This document shows, piece by piece, positions 44,810 through 55,979 of a stretch of DNA of 64,000 nt (the stretch's first letter is position 1; each line of letters begins with the position of its first letter). A model generated the notes under the pieces. It saw only the letters and a program-made list of their open reading frames with translations. It had not been told where the DNA came from and made no database searches. The position numbers and the translations under genes were made by a program. Source of the DNA: Westerdykella aurantiaca (Eukaryota > Ascomycota > Dothideomycetes > Pleosporales > Sporormiaceae); NCBI GenBank assembly GCA_030412805.1, contig JASJFJ010000002.1, positions 7,564,001 to 7,628,000 of the forward strand, written 5' to 3'.

Positions 44810-45475
44810 CTATCTCGTCCGGTCATCATACCCTTTCCGCAAGCAATCTCCAGACTCCTTCTTCCATAAGGACCGCAAGCTTGACCTCTTCGGCGTCGAC
44901 ATCCTTCTCAGCAGGGGCTTGGCTCCGATTTCTGGCTCAGGCGTTGAAGCTCTGTTCGATGACGGAGTGCTTGGCGCTGCCCAGCACGATGGCGTTGGGG
45001 CCGGGGCGTGAGAGTGGGAGCGGTGAAGACGAGGGCCTCGTGGGGCTGGTGGTACAGGAATGGTGGGTGTTGAGGACCGGGAGTAGAGGCCTGGGGAGGG
45101 TGAAGGGGATGGCGATGATAGGGAAGATGTGGTGGACCTTAACGAAAGCCTTGATGATGGTCGCGAAGAAGAGGTAGGATACATAGATGCTGGCGTCGAG
45201 GACCTGGGCGTCGAAGGAACGTGCGGATACGATCTCTCCAGTTCGAGGATGGCTTCGTGGATCCTGTTCGGTGTGCGCGCTCTGCCGCTGAAGAGAGGGG
45301 CGGGGATGAGCTCTTCTAGTATTTCTTCCTCGAAGTCATCACCTTCGTCTTCGTCATCATAACTTGGTTCAGGGAGTGGTGGGAGGGGTCGAGATTGTGG
45401 ATGGCGTAGATGGCGGGCGTGACTAGGGAACTCCACAGGAGGAGGCGAGGTGGATGTGGGTCGTGATGCGTACAT
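44810..45475 (-). CDS. hypothetical low-complexity Ser/Pro-rich protein
   Basis: A single open frame of 221 residues from ATG at 45475. The composition is biased: Pro/Ser-rich N-terminus, a short acidic block near residues 40-56 (YDDEDEGDDFEEEILEEL), a long Ser/Pro/Thr run and a basic C-terminus (LLRRMSTPKRSSLRSLWKK) with an RxxS-type phosphorylation site. I recognise no domain. The acidic block followed by IPAPLFSGRARTPNRIHEAI looks like an ordered, possibly conserved segment. It could be a regulatory, intrinsically disordered protein, or a chance frame. An upstream exon cannot be excluded. Confidence 0.55.
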   Translation of the reverse strand: MYASRPTSTSPPPVEFPSHARHLRHPQSRPLPPLPEPSYDDEDEGDDFEEEILEELIPAPLFSGRARTPNRIHEAILELERSYPHVPSTPRSSTPASMYPTSSSRPSSRLSLRSTTSSLSSPSPSPSPGLYSRSSTPTIPVPPAPRGPRLHRSHSHAPAPTPSCWAAPSTPSSNRASTPEPEIGAKPLLRRMSTPKRSSLRSLWKKESGDCLRKGYDDRTR

Positions 45476-46404
45476 TTTGCGTCAAGGCTCCGTGAAGAGG
45501 CTGGATGTTTGATCGACGATTATTCGTGATGTTTGAATCCACTCCAGATATCGCCTGCTCAGTCCGTGTCCCAAGCTCTTCTCCGTCGTTTTGCTCGCAG
45601 GCACAACCGTCGACACAACCGCTCAAGCACAAGAAAGAAAACAAACGATTGCGCAATGCAAGATCGATAGCGACAGGTTGCTAGGAGACAATAGCAGGCT
45701 GGTAATGCGTCTGTTTAAGAATCTCCCTGCCTCCTGCTAAATCTTGATTGATCCGGGTTTCAACCTTGTTTACTTTATGACCTCACGAAGGGGTCTTTTG
45801 TAGTGGTGGCTGGGGAGCGGTGGCTGGGAACCAGCCACACGAAATTCTGGCCCCATGAATCGATGCGAACCCGAAGCGGAGAATGGAGCTGTGTGACATT
45901 GAATTCTGAAACGGTTGTTAGTTGCAGGTAGATCCATCTGCAGGTACCCGCTGGTTGATGTGATGGGGTAAATCCAGTTGGATCCATAGAGGTTGTGATG
46001 AATGTGCACAGACCACCAACTTCGCTGGGACGGAGTGAAAAAGGCCAGACTGGCCCCAGAAAAGTGCAAAGTTAATCGATTATCGATGAAGCGATAGTCC
46101 TGTTTCATGTGTAATGAAGGTCCTCGATTCATTCACACCATCGGCAGCGCCGGAACCCTCATGGTCGTATATCCCATGTGCAGCCAAACCAAGCAAGAAC
46201 TACAGTTGTTGAAAGAGCAGAATCCGATCCAACCGCCTCAAAATCATTATTACAAAGTCATATCGAAATAAACTTCCCATATAATACAATGCGATGTGCT
46301 CAAATGCATAGGGTAAGGGTAGCCTGACCCGTTTTATGCAATGCCGTAGATGCTAAAAGGCTTGGTATCATGAAAATGTAGAGACGGTCATGAAAATCTC
46401 CCAA
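45476..46404. other. intergenic, hypothetical promoter and INP1 3' side
   Basis: 929 bp. A 120-codon minus-strand frame at 45770-46132 has no domain and I do not call it. Short near-repeats of GGTGGCTGGG occur at 45800-45830. Confidence 0.5.
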
Positions 46405-48170
46405 CTAATCCACCTCCGTGGAAAATGGCTTTCTCCTGTGGGTCGTATGATCAAGGTTCCTCAACGGTATTCCGTAATCATCTTCCCATTCACCCTCCTC
46501 TTCGCTTGACTCCCATGAGCAGGGGATCTTCTCGCTTTTATGCCGAACACGATAAGTGTTGAAGCCAAAAGCGCCCTCGGAAATTCTTGCTGCGATCCGA
46601 AGCATGAGGGCGACCAAGTGGGCAGGTGGGCCAAGTATGAGCTCGGCCGTCTTCCTGACCAATGCGGTCGTAATGTGTCCGCTCGGAGCCCGATTGGGAG
46701 CAGGCTTGAAAATGTTTTGAGGGTTTGGCATCGGCGAGAATGCTCGCCTCTGGGAAGCTCCAGTCAATCTCTTCAGCCGGATTGCGTCTGGGGGAGTAGA
46801 GACATCAAGCTCCAGACTGTCCTCATCCGAATCGTTGACAAGGGGCGGTGTACATGGTGCTGATGACGGATGAGCGTCAGTCGTGGGGGTCACTACAGAC
46901 GGCGCAGTGTCTGTCTGTGTCTGTGCTGCAGATCCAGCTACGTGATCGAGGGAGAGAGGCGTGACGGTCACCTCGGAGGGGCCCCGACGATGGCGTTCCC
47001 GACCCCTCACTTCGTCGGGTTCTCGTTGTGGAAGGGAATCAGTAGCCCAAGGGTTGACAAGTTCAGCTTCAGCATCGAGGTATTGGGGGGAGGGGGTTTC
47101 CTGAGTCGCTGTCTGGAACGAGTCTGCGCTTGATATCAAGCTGAGAGTATCAACCGAGTCCTTCAACTTATCCTCTTCGTTTGGTGATAAGGTCTCGCTA
47201 TCCGTCAGGCCAGGCATGTCCCGTCGGGAAACAGAAGTTTCTCGGTACTCCCATGGCGCCGTCACCGCTCGCGAGCCCTGGAACTGCTTGGCCCTCTCCC
47301 GTACAGAAGGAAGCCGTGCAGGCTCCCGGGAAAGGGAAGTGGTAGGTGTTGCGACCGGTTCCATCACTAGCTCGTCCCTGTCGGATACGACACTGGATCC
47401 ATCTTCTTCCTCGTATGATGCATTTGTACCAGAGTCTGAGCCTTCTAGCGCGGGAGTAGTAGGTCTCGACCCATCTTCAGGCATCCACGTCTTATCAAAT
47501 AGCCATTTCTTTGCCTTTCCAGCAGGTCTCCTTGAGCGCGGGCGGGGAGGGCTAGCGGGACGCTCGGGCAAGTCGTCCTCTGACCCGCCCACAAAAGGGC
47601 ATCGTGTCTTCTCATACTGCAAGACTTGTGCGAAGACTGCCTTGATCTCTTCCACTTTTTGCTTATCCTCCTCGGAATCAAATGGTAGTTCGATCCGGTA
47701 ATACGAGTCCTGCCGAATGCGGAGCACGAAGATGGATTGTCCGTCTACACACCAACACTGGGATTTTGGAAAGATGGTATGGAGCAGATTCCCCGAATTC
47801 AGAAAGGATACGTTCGACGATGTTACACGGTAGATTTTTAAGGGCCCTGTGTTCTAGCTCAGCACAGGCTATGTCTTTGGTTTGGGCCGTACTTACCCAC
47901 TGCCAGTGTACGCTCGGTGGAAGACCTATATGGGATGGAAGAGGAAGCATCAGGGCTTGATGCGGCCTGCCGCTGCGAGGTAGATGCGGTGAAGGAGACG
48001 ATCTTGGAGGAGGAACATGTAAATAGTGTTTCGATGCCATCGGCGCTTCCAGTAGAGGGGGAGGCGGAGGGGGACTCGGGTCTTTGGGCTATCCGCGCCG
48101 GGAGAGTGAATGAACGACGCACGTTGGCGCCCGAAGTGGGGCCTGCTGCAGCAGAGGCCGGCAGTGACAT
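46405..48170 (-). CDS. INP1: inheritance of peroxisomes protein 1
   Basis: Two exons, 48170-47897 and 47846-46405, give 571 residues. The N-terminal third is the Inp1 core: RRSFTLPARIAQRP, GSADGIETLFTCSSSKIVSFT, SSTERTLAVGPLKIYRV, SNVSFLNSGNLL, FPKSQCWCVDG and RIRQDSYYRIELPF. In yeast Inp1 anchors peroxisomes to the mother-cell cortex; its role in hyphae is less clear. The remainder is disordered with acidic and Ser/Pro patches, then a short hydrophobic helix near residues 500-520 (AHLVALMLRIAARI) that may meet a membrane. The ATG at 48170 (MSLPASAAAG) is the last one before the core and is preferred over earlier in-frame ATGs that sit in promoter-like DNA. Confidence 0.9.
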
Positions 48171-48426
48171 GGCGATATGTTCATTGGAGCATGTTGGTTC
48201 CCAAGCAGCCGGAGGGTGTTGAGATGCGTGGAGACACACGAGAGGTTGCCCTGTACGGCACCTGCCGGCAAACCTGGAAGCGCTTCGCCGCGGTCCCGTG
48301 GAGCCCCGCCAAGCTGTGGCTGAACCCGCTGCGGCGCGCTCCCGTTCCTGGTTTCCCGCTACGTCATTGGTGGTGTTGCTGCGTGTGCACATCTTCATCC
48401 TCAGAGCTGAAAATCCAAAGCACAAT
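48171..48426. promoter_or_regulatory. bidirectional promoter, INP1 / UsgS-like gene
   Basis: 256 bp between two divergent ATGs. GC-rich, without TATA or an obvious repeat. Confidence 0.5.
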
Positions 48427-49728
48427 ATGTCCAACTTCGACCCCAATGCGATCCTGCGGGGAGCACAGCTCACACTGGTGGGCGGTAAGTGCCCAGAACG
48501 CAAGAGAGAGCATCGCTGATTCACCCCAGTCCACCGAGCTCTGCAGAATCCCGATCTATTCACTTCCAAGCACTACCGCCAGGCAGCCTTAGCTGTCGCA
48601 GCTGGTATAATAATCCGACTTGTAGTTTCTATACCGGTACGAATTTGGAATCTCCAGGTGTGGGCCTTTCACAACGAGCTGACATTGGTGTCAGATAGTA
48701 GGAGTGCGGGTATTGCTCTGGGTACTTTCATTCTTCGTGAACACCCAGCAGGCACAATGGGATGATAGTATATTGAATGGGCTGCACTTCGTGGAGAACT
48801 CGGTTCTCCAGGTGCCATTCTTTCTTATGACGCTCATGGGTTACCTCACCCCCACTCTTGATCAGACGTATGGTGGCATTCCTAAACCACCTGGACAATG
48901 CTGACCGCGTTACCAGTTTCATGGACTCGCTCCGTTGGGTTGATCGGACATATGTACAGAAGCACAAGACAGACGACCCAGACGATCTTCGCGCGATGTA
49001 TTACCCGAATCTACAAATGTATGCAACACACAAATCACCCAAATCGGACGGAGGTCAGAAACCGTTGAAGAGGGCCGTGATGACCTACGCAAGGCGATAT
49101 GGCCGGAAAGCCGCCATCTCCCTGGCGGTGTTGGCGCTGTCTTACTTGCCATATATTGGCCGCTTTGTTTTGCCTGCTGCCAGTTTCTATACCTTCAGTG
49201 GTGCGGTAGGACCGCAGCCAGCACTCGTCATCTTTGGGACATCCCTTCTGCTACCAAGACATTACATCGTCACCTTCCTTCAAAGTTATTTTTCCTCTAG
49301 AAGCCTCATGCGCGAGCTGGTAAGTCAGTGTTATAATCATCAGAGCATATGCTAACACACTCCAGCTTGAGCCATACTTTGCACGTGTGAAGTATTCAAA
49401 GGAGGAAAAGAAGATATGGTTCAAGGATCGCGCTGGCGTCCTCTTCGGCTTCGGTCTTGGGTTCTTCCTTTTTGTCAAGATTCCTCTTGTTGGCGTCTTG
49501 ATTTATGGTCTGGCCGAAGCATCAACGGCCTACCTCATCACGAAAATCACTGACCCACCGCCTCCGCCCGCTGAGGCAGAGCAGTTTAAGAAGGAATCGT
49601 TGCGGTGGAAGAACAAGCACGAGTTTCTCCGTCTGCCTTGGAATGAAATGGATGCGTACAACATATCGGCGCATCGCAAAGTGCCTGAATCCGAGGTTCG
49701 GCAGACCCCACGGAAGCAGTTTAGCTAA
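48427..49728 (+). CDS. usgS: UsgS-like multi-pass membrane protein
   Basis: Five exons, 48427-48484, 48530-48636, 48695-48867, 48917-49319 and 49366-49728, give 367 residues. It starts MSNFDPNAILRGAQLTLVGG, which I recall as the start of the uncharacterised UsgS family in Aspergillus. Hydrophobic segments: AALAVAAGIIIRLVVSIP / GVRVLLWVLSFFV (about 40-70), VLQVPFFLMTLMGYL (about 95-110), ISLAVLALSYLPYIGRFVLP (about 190-210), PALVIFGTSLLLP and GVLFGFGLGFFLFVKIPLVGVLIYGLAEA. This predicts four to six membrane spans, in the manner of EI24/CysZ-like proteins. Intron 3 donor is GTATGG; without removing it the frame ends early. Function unknown. Confidence 0.85.
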
Positions 49729-50256
49729 AGCAGGTCGCCGATGCTGACGCTGCAGTAGATGAAAAGGGGGCCGGGTGTATTATTAAGGGCCCTTAGTAGT
49801 ATATGTATTTGACTTCCATTTGACCAATTCACTTGGAGGCCGTGACTAACGGGACTAACGGGAGCTTGAATGATGATGGTGTGCGGTTGGCGTGCCCCGC
49901 AGTTGATAGCGCAGGCCCTGGGAAACGCCCCCTTAGTCGGGAGCATGCAAGCTATATACTACGTAACGATGCTAGGTCTATCTCCGCGCTTATCACCATC
50001 TTGTACCTGGATCGCCGTGTTTGTATCTCGCCGCGGAGAGAGATATCATGGCATTACCCTATCGGCTGCGGCACTGCGGCACTGCGGCACTCGGCGCTCA
50101 AGTCCTTACCCCTCTCCAAATCCTCACCTATATATATCTAGCAGTTGGATCCCCCGTCTGAGAAATCAATGTGCATCGAACTGTGATTCTGGGCTTTCTT
50201 GATCGATTGACTTATTGTTATTTAAACATTCATCTCGATTCCGCACATCTCTCAAC
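49729..50256. promoter_or_regulatory. intergenic, formamidase promoter
   Basis: 528 bp between two plus-strand genes. There is a TTATTTAAA-type AT patch about 35 bp before the formamidase ATG. Several TATC/GATA cores lie at 50030-50060 (AGAGATATCATGG, CCCTATCGGC) and 50195-50210, which would fit nitrogen control by a GATA factor; this is an inference. Confidence 0.45.
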
Positions 50257-51783
50257 ATGGGGAAACAGGGAATTCGCTATGCCGCAAAGGTCGACCTGAA
50301 CAAGCCTGCCTCTGAGCAGGCATGCCTTCATGTAGGCAAATCGACCTCAGTGTAATATTGCCGTCAGCTGACCTGTCTAGAATCGATGGCATCCAGACAG
50401 TACACCTCTCTCTATCTAAACCTTGGAGGCTCGCCGTCCTAACAAGTCCCTCAGTTCCCGCTGCAGGTACCATCAAGAATGGCGAGGTCGTCAAGATCGA
50501 ATGTCTCGACTGGACGGGCGGCCAAATCAAAAATAACGACTCAGGTCAACCTCCTGCCTACTTCCCAAAATAAAAGCACATGGATTCTGACTCCATTCAG
50601 CTGACGATGTTCGAGATGTCGACCTAACACGCGTGCATTACCTCTCTGGACCCTTCCACATTGAAACCGCTGAACCAGGCGACGTCCTCGTCGTCGAGAT
50701 CCAGGATGTACAGCCGCTACAGGATCAACCCTGGGGTTTCACTGGTATTTTCTCCAAAGAAAATGGTGGCGGATTTCTAGACGATCTCTTCCCGAAGCCG
50801 TATGTCCATCCCTTTCATACACTGCCCCGTCTTCCCATACCTTAATCTAATATCCCGACTCTTGCAGTGCCAAAGCCATTTGGGACTTCGAAGGCATCTT
50901 CTGTTCCTCCCGCCACATCCCCGGTGTCCGCTTCGCCGGCCTCATCCACCCAGGCATCCTAGGCTGCGCTCCCTCCCCCGAAGTCCTCGCCACCTGGAAC
51001 AACCGCGAGGCCGAGCTCGTCAAAAGCTGTAGCCACATGGACCGTGATGTTGCGAAGCTTCCTGAACCAAAGAACGTGCACGCCGGCAGCGCCGCAGCCG
51101 ATATCAAGGAGAAAGTGGGCAAAGAGGGGGCACGCACGATTCCCGGCCGCCCCGAGCATGGGGGAAACTGCGATATCAAGAATCTCTCCCGTGGCAGTAA
51201 AGTCTTCCTCCCCGTCCATGTCTCAGGTGCGAAGTTCAGCGTAGGTGATTTGCATTTTTCACAGGGAGATGGAGAAATCTCTTTCTGCGGCGCAATCGAG
51301 ATGGCCGGTGTGATCACCATCAAATTCTCCGTTATGAAGGACGGGATGAAGCAGTTGGACATGAAGAGCCCAATTTACATCCCTGGCCCTGTAGAGCCGC
51401 AGTTTGGTCCTGGCCGATACATCTACTTTGAGGGGTTCAGCGTGGATGAGAACGGAAAGCAACATTACATGGATGCCACGGTGGCGTACCGACAAACTTG
51501 TTTGAGGGTGTTTGAATATCTGAGGAGATATGGTATGCTTCTTCTACGCGTACCCGATTCGCAAAACCAGGCCTGCGCTAACAAATATGTAGGCTACAAC
51601 GATTACCAGATCTATCTGCTCTTGAGCTGTGCTCCTGTTCAGGGACACATAGCGGGCATTGTCGATATCCCGAATGCGTGCACGACGATGGGGCTGCCGA
51701 TCGATATTTTTGATTTTGATATTTCGCCGCATGTGCCAGCGGAGAAGAGGGATTTGGGTACTTGTGCTTTTGCGAGCAGTTAG
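50257..51783 (+). CDS. fmdS: formamidase (FmdA/AmdA family)
   Basis: Six exons, 50257-50331, 50381-50399 (a 19-nt micro-exon), 50455-50544, 50601-50799, 50868-51532 and 51593-51783, give 412 residues, the usual fungal length. The enzyme hydrolyses formamide to formate and ammonia. The micro-exon encodes NRWHPD and completes the conserved HNRWHPDIPA block. Others are VKIECLDWTGGQI, PGDVLVVEI, WDFEGIFCSSRHIPGVRFAGLIHPG, GRPEHGGNCDIKNL and GYNDYQIYLLLSCAPVQGHIAGIVD, covering the active-site Asp, His and Cys region. The gene is intact. It would feed nitrogen scavenging in the cytosol. Confidence 0.95.
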
Positions 51784-52019
51784 AAGGGGGGTATGAATAG
51801 CGTCTTTAGTTTTCTTCTCGAGTATTGGTGCAGCAGCGATTTCAGCGTAGCGAGTGTCTATATGTGATATTCCATCGAACTGATTTATATGGCCATTCCA
51901 ATGCCACCCCCATATGAGGTATCTTCCCGGAAACTTTCATACCCGTTCTGTCAAACTGAGCACAGCAGTTCTACTAACAACCTGTCTTTCCACAATGGTA
52001 GATACAAAGGTCTTTCAAG
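51784..52019. other. short convergent intergenic region
   Basis: 236 bp between the formamidase and SDR stops. A plus-strand frame at 51889-52428 is the shadow of the SDR gene. Confidence 0.5.
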
Positions 52020-53088
52020 TCATTCGACCATGGAGTTTACGGTATCCCCGGCTGCAATCCTACACCACTCGACACTTCTTTCCCACAGCACCTGCTGCTT
52101 CTTCACATCCCTACTCTCCACCGAGCTTTCCGTCTTCTTCCGCAGCCGAAAATACCCCTTCTCCCCTTTATACGCCTCCCCCACGGCAACCTCCGCCACA
52201 TCGACCGCAGCCTTATGCGACCTTCTCATATTGCGCAGCACCAACCTGATCACCGGATTAAGGACATCGAGAAGACGCATTCCGATTGTCCACATGGAGG
52301 GTACACCGCCAGCCATTGTCCGCGAGTCGGTGAGATCGCCCGGATCGATGGCCACGGCGGAGATGTGCTTGAGATGTTGGTTCTGCTGCGACGTCAGTAC
52401 ATACGTCGGACGTGATACTAAAGGGTAACACAAATTAGCTACTGACCGCTTCTAACCTCCTATTGAGCTCATACATACAAAGCAGGCTCACCAGCTTCGA
52501 AACTCCATACCGCTGCACTCCGCGTCCGACAACTTCGTCCGGCTTATCCGGCGGCGGTCTCACCAACGACTCCAGATCCGCAGGAAGAGCGGGCGGGAAG
52601 ACTTCCAGGGGCGACCGCCCGGGGGAATGGGCATCGCTCGAGATGTTCACAATCCGACCATCGGATCCCGGGTCGAAAGTCCCCAGCAGTCGAAGCACAA
52701 GGGAGAAGTGCGCGAGATGTACCACGGCGAGCGTCTTCTCGTACCCGTCGGCGGAGAATTGGAGGCCCGATGTGATGCTCCAGAAGTACGCGTTGCAGAT
52801 GATGGCTTTCAAATGGGGCAGTTTCCCCTGCGAGATTTCCGACTTGACGGACTCGGCGAAAGCGGTGACTTCGGGCAGGGAGGAGAGGTCGAGCTTGCGG
52901 ATGGAGAATTTTGCGCCGTTCGGGATGTTGGATAAGGTGTTGACTAGACGCGCGGTGTGCTGGTCTTGTGCGCTGTCATTGTTGCGGACGGTGAGGAGAA
53001 GTGTGTAGGTTGGGTAGTGAGAGGAGAGGTATGCCGCCGTTGGAATTCCTAGAGAGCCGTTGGCGCCCGTGAGGAGGACGGTACCCAT
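52020..53088 (-). CDS. short-chain dehydrogenase/reductase
   Basis: Two exons, 53088-52447 and 52385-52020, give 335 residues. The nucleotide-binding motif TGANGSLG follows the start, with ICNAYFW in the NNAG position, RIVNISSDAH with the catalytic Ser and YGVSK with Tyr and Lys, so the triad is complete. The intron has GTCAGT and CGCAG borders with a TACTGAC branch site; a nearer TTTAG is out of frame. Such fungal SDRs resemble the Erg27 3-keto-sterol reductase group and light-induced reductases, but I would not name a substrate. The start at 53088 gives the usual MGTVLLTGANG; an in-frame ATG at 53244 would add a non-conserved leader. Confidence 0.88.
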
Positions 53089-53869
53089 AGTGATGGGTCG
53101 CCGGGTATGTTTTTCCTTGGGGATTGATGGCGTAGACTTTGAGGCTGGGGACTCTCTGGGGTTATTTTCTCTGCATCCGGGGCGTGGGACTGCGGCTAGA
53201 GAGTTGGAAATGCAGGCATTTTGTTCATCGTAGAACTGATACATGAGAATACAAAGTCTCCGTTGCCCTCATATTTTCCTCTAAATCAAATGAATTTATG
53301 TACTGTTGAGGAATAGTCAGCGCCGCGAGCCTCGTTTACCGCATAGGGACATAAGCCGAGAGCTAACCAATAACCTAGCTTAACGAACAATCGGATACAG
53401 AGGACATCAATTGGACGACGCCCTGCTGTGCCGTAGTGATATACTATCAACTAACCATAAGATCATACAATGCATTGTTTCGTCCCTGCACGCTGAAAAG
53501 TACTCTGGGCTAGGCAGTATGCGGCGGAAAATACAATCCCTAAGCATCATCTTGATTTTGATAGGCACCTAGATGATCGAGGACATTTCGCGTGCTCCTT
53601 TCAAGTATTTTTGCTTGCACCGTACTCCGACGACGGACATATTTGAAGGCGGAAACCCACTCGCCGTTTCAACCTAAAAAAATGCAATGGAGACTGACTG
53701 ATTTGTGTCGAAGGCCATCACGTTTCCAAGACCATGTCGACCCGACCCACTGTGGAAAACACATTGCAGATGTATCCAATGATGCCTCGTTCCGATTTAG
53801 ATCCGTCTCCCTTGATTTATTTTTGAATTCGAACAAAGCACGCAGCCCCATCTTCTCGATATCGACCCC
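53089..53869. other. intergenic, SDR promoter and URA4 3' side
   Basis: 781 bp between the SDR start and the URA4 stop. AT-rich at 53240-53560. I see no gene; the frame at 53592-54017 on the plus strand runs into URA4 antisense. Confidence 0.5.
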
Positions 53870-55472
53870 CTACATCCACTCCACCCCCCACGTCTCCTCC
53901 CCTCTCCTGAACGGCACCACCTCCACGCCCAACCCATCCCTCTTCACCACATCCCCCACCCTCACAGCCCCCCTCGTGAACACCACCTTCTCCCCCCTTG
54001 GCTCCTGGACCCCGTAGAACGCCCTCCCCCACTTCCCAAAGAACCCCTCAAGCACCTCCCTCGTCACCTCCTCCTTCCGAATCACCCCCCTCTCCACCCC
54101 CTTCGCCAGCGCGTCAAGCACATACCCCCCCGCCCACCCCTGCGTGAACACGCCCGCAGCGACCTTATCCTCGCCGCGCTTCTTCCTCACGTCGTGCGGC
54201 GCCGAGTCCGTGCCCAGGAAGAATTTGCCGTTCGACGTGACGACCGCGCGGAGCAGGGCGTCTCTATCCTCGGGCGTCTTGGCGACGGGTTTGCAGAAAC
54301 AGTGCGGGTCGCCGGCCCAGTCGTCGATGATGAGGGAGAGGTGGTGCGCGGTGATGGTCGCGGCGACCGTGGGGCCGCAGGACTGGACGGCGGAGAGGGC
54401 CGCGGCGGTGCTGCAGTGCTCGAGGATGATGCGGAGCTTGGGGAACTTGGAGTGCAGTTTCTGCAGGGTGGGGAGGAACGCGGGTTCGGCGTTGAGGACG
54501 GTGATGGCGCGGTCGGTGGAGGACGTCTTGGGGGCGTGGGACGGGGTGGAGGGGACTTCGCCGTGCAGGTTGAGGACGAGGTCCTGGCGCTCCATTTCCG
54601 CGAAGATGGGGTAGAAGGATTCGTAGTCGACGACGCCCGAGGAGGAGTTCTGCGGGCGTTAGCGTGGGACCGGGACAGAGGGCTAGATAGATTTTACCGT
54701 CGTGACACCCGCAGGGTAGCTCTTTACTCCACTGATGCCGGCCTTCTTCGCCTCGATGATCGTCTCGGGCGTCATGCTCTCGTGGAGGTACAGAGACATG
54801 AGGTAGTCGACATTGGGCTCGATGGCTCGCAGTCTGTCGCGGTACGCCAGGGATTGTTCTACAGTGGTGACTGGTGGGACGAGATTGGGCTGATTTGCGA
54901 GTTAGTGTGCCTTCTGTGAACTGTAGGTATAAGAGGCAATATATAATTCAAAGAGGAGTTGAGATGTCGAGAAGAGAGGTCGTGGGATAGAGGATAGAAG
55001 CGAAGGGGCATTTCGACTTGGGACAAAAGTAAATATGCAGTATCGACAAGAAAATAAAGAGCTGACAAAAGAAAAGAAAAGATACTCGCAATACCATTGC
55101 CATCCCAAAACATGCCATCCCATCTTTCCACCATCCCACGACCCCTCCCTAGAGCCCCGCGGAACCATATAAAAACCCCCAATTCAACCAACCATCTCTT
55201 TCCAAGAAATCGAAAGAACAAAAGACAGAAACTTCAAAAAAGAATGACAAGAGAAATAAAAGAAAAAAAGAAGAACAAGAAGACCAATCCCAACAATCCG
55301 TGAAAAGAAAAAAAAAGAAGAAACTTACCATAACATACACCTGATTCACGCCGCCCATCCTCACCGTCGGCGCCACCAGCCGCGCCATCTCCCCATCCCT
55401 CAGATGCACATGCGCGTCGAACACGGCCGGCAACTCGACCTTGTCCGCCGTCGAGAAGTCGAAATCGGCCAT
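53870..55472 (-). CDS. URA4: dihydroorotase
   Basis: Three exons, 55472-55329, 54889-54698 and 54649-53870, give 371 residues. It closes carbamoyl-aspartate to dihydroorotate in pyrimidine synthesis. The metal-binding FDAHVHLRDGE, the carbamylated-lysine segment SGVKSYPAG, NLHGE, ILEHCSTA and LGTDSAPH are present, so all zinc ligands and the catalytic Asp appear intact. It belongs to the stand-alone, PyrC-like class of fungi and enterobacteria. Intron 1 is 439 bp, the longest I found here; both its borders are good (GTAAGT and ATCAG), and splicing gives VMPNLVPPVTT. The last intron donor is GTAAAA, a weak match. Confidence 0.95.
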
Positions 55473-55979
55473 CTTTTGCGTTTCCTATTTTCCCGTTTTC
55501 CCGTTTTCTTTTCCTTTTGGCTTGCAGGAAATTTCAATGGGGAATGGTTAGAGTATGATAATTAATAGCTAGCTGTAGAAAAAAATATGGGAGGAGCAGC
55601 TGGCTGACTAAGTAGCCGGTGCCGGCCCGATTTCTACCATATGCGTTCTCGCTCTTCTACATCTTTAAGCCTCGAGTTCTAGAAAGTCGGCGATAGGGAA
55701 GTTTGTTGTCAGTTAACACCACATTAGAAGACAAAGCTATTGTTCTCATATCCTTGGAAGCCGTCTATTGATGCACCTTTCGAACCTATCTCGAACGCTC
55801 CAGCGCCGCCGAGTTTGCTGAATCCGAATCCTTGGCACGCGCCGACTATGTAGAAACGTGAAGGGCGCAACTGCTATCCACGCCATGATATACCGTGTAG
55901 ATAAACCCTTTGCTATATATCTGGTGAAACCCCTCGAGCCGAAACTGCTTTTCATGGCATTCCCCATCCCATTTCCCTT
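55473..55979. other. intergenic, URA4 promoter and DIM-2 3' side
   Basis: 507 bp. A CGGCGATAG string at about 55687-55695 shares its core with the ribosomal-protein element, with no obvious meaning. No gene seen. Confidence 0.5.

Noticed and set aside
45770..46132. 120-codon minus-strand frame between the hypothetical gene and INP1
   Set aside because: No domain and no upstream promoter-like DNA; composition resembles intergenic sequence.
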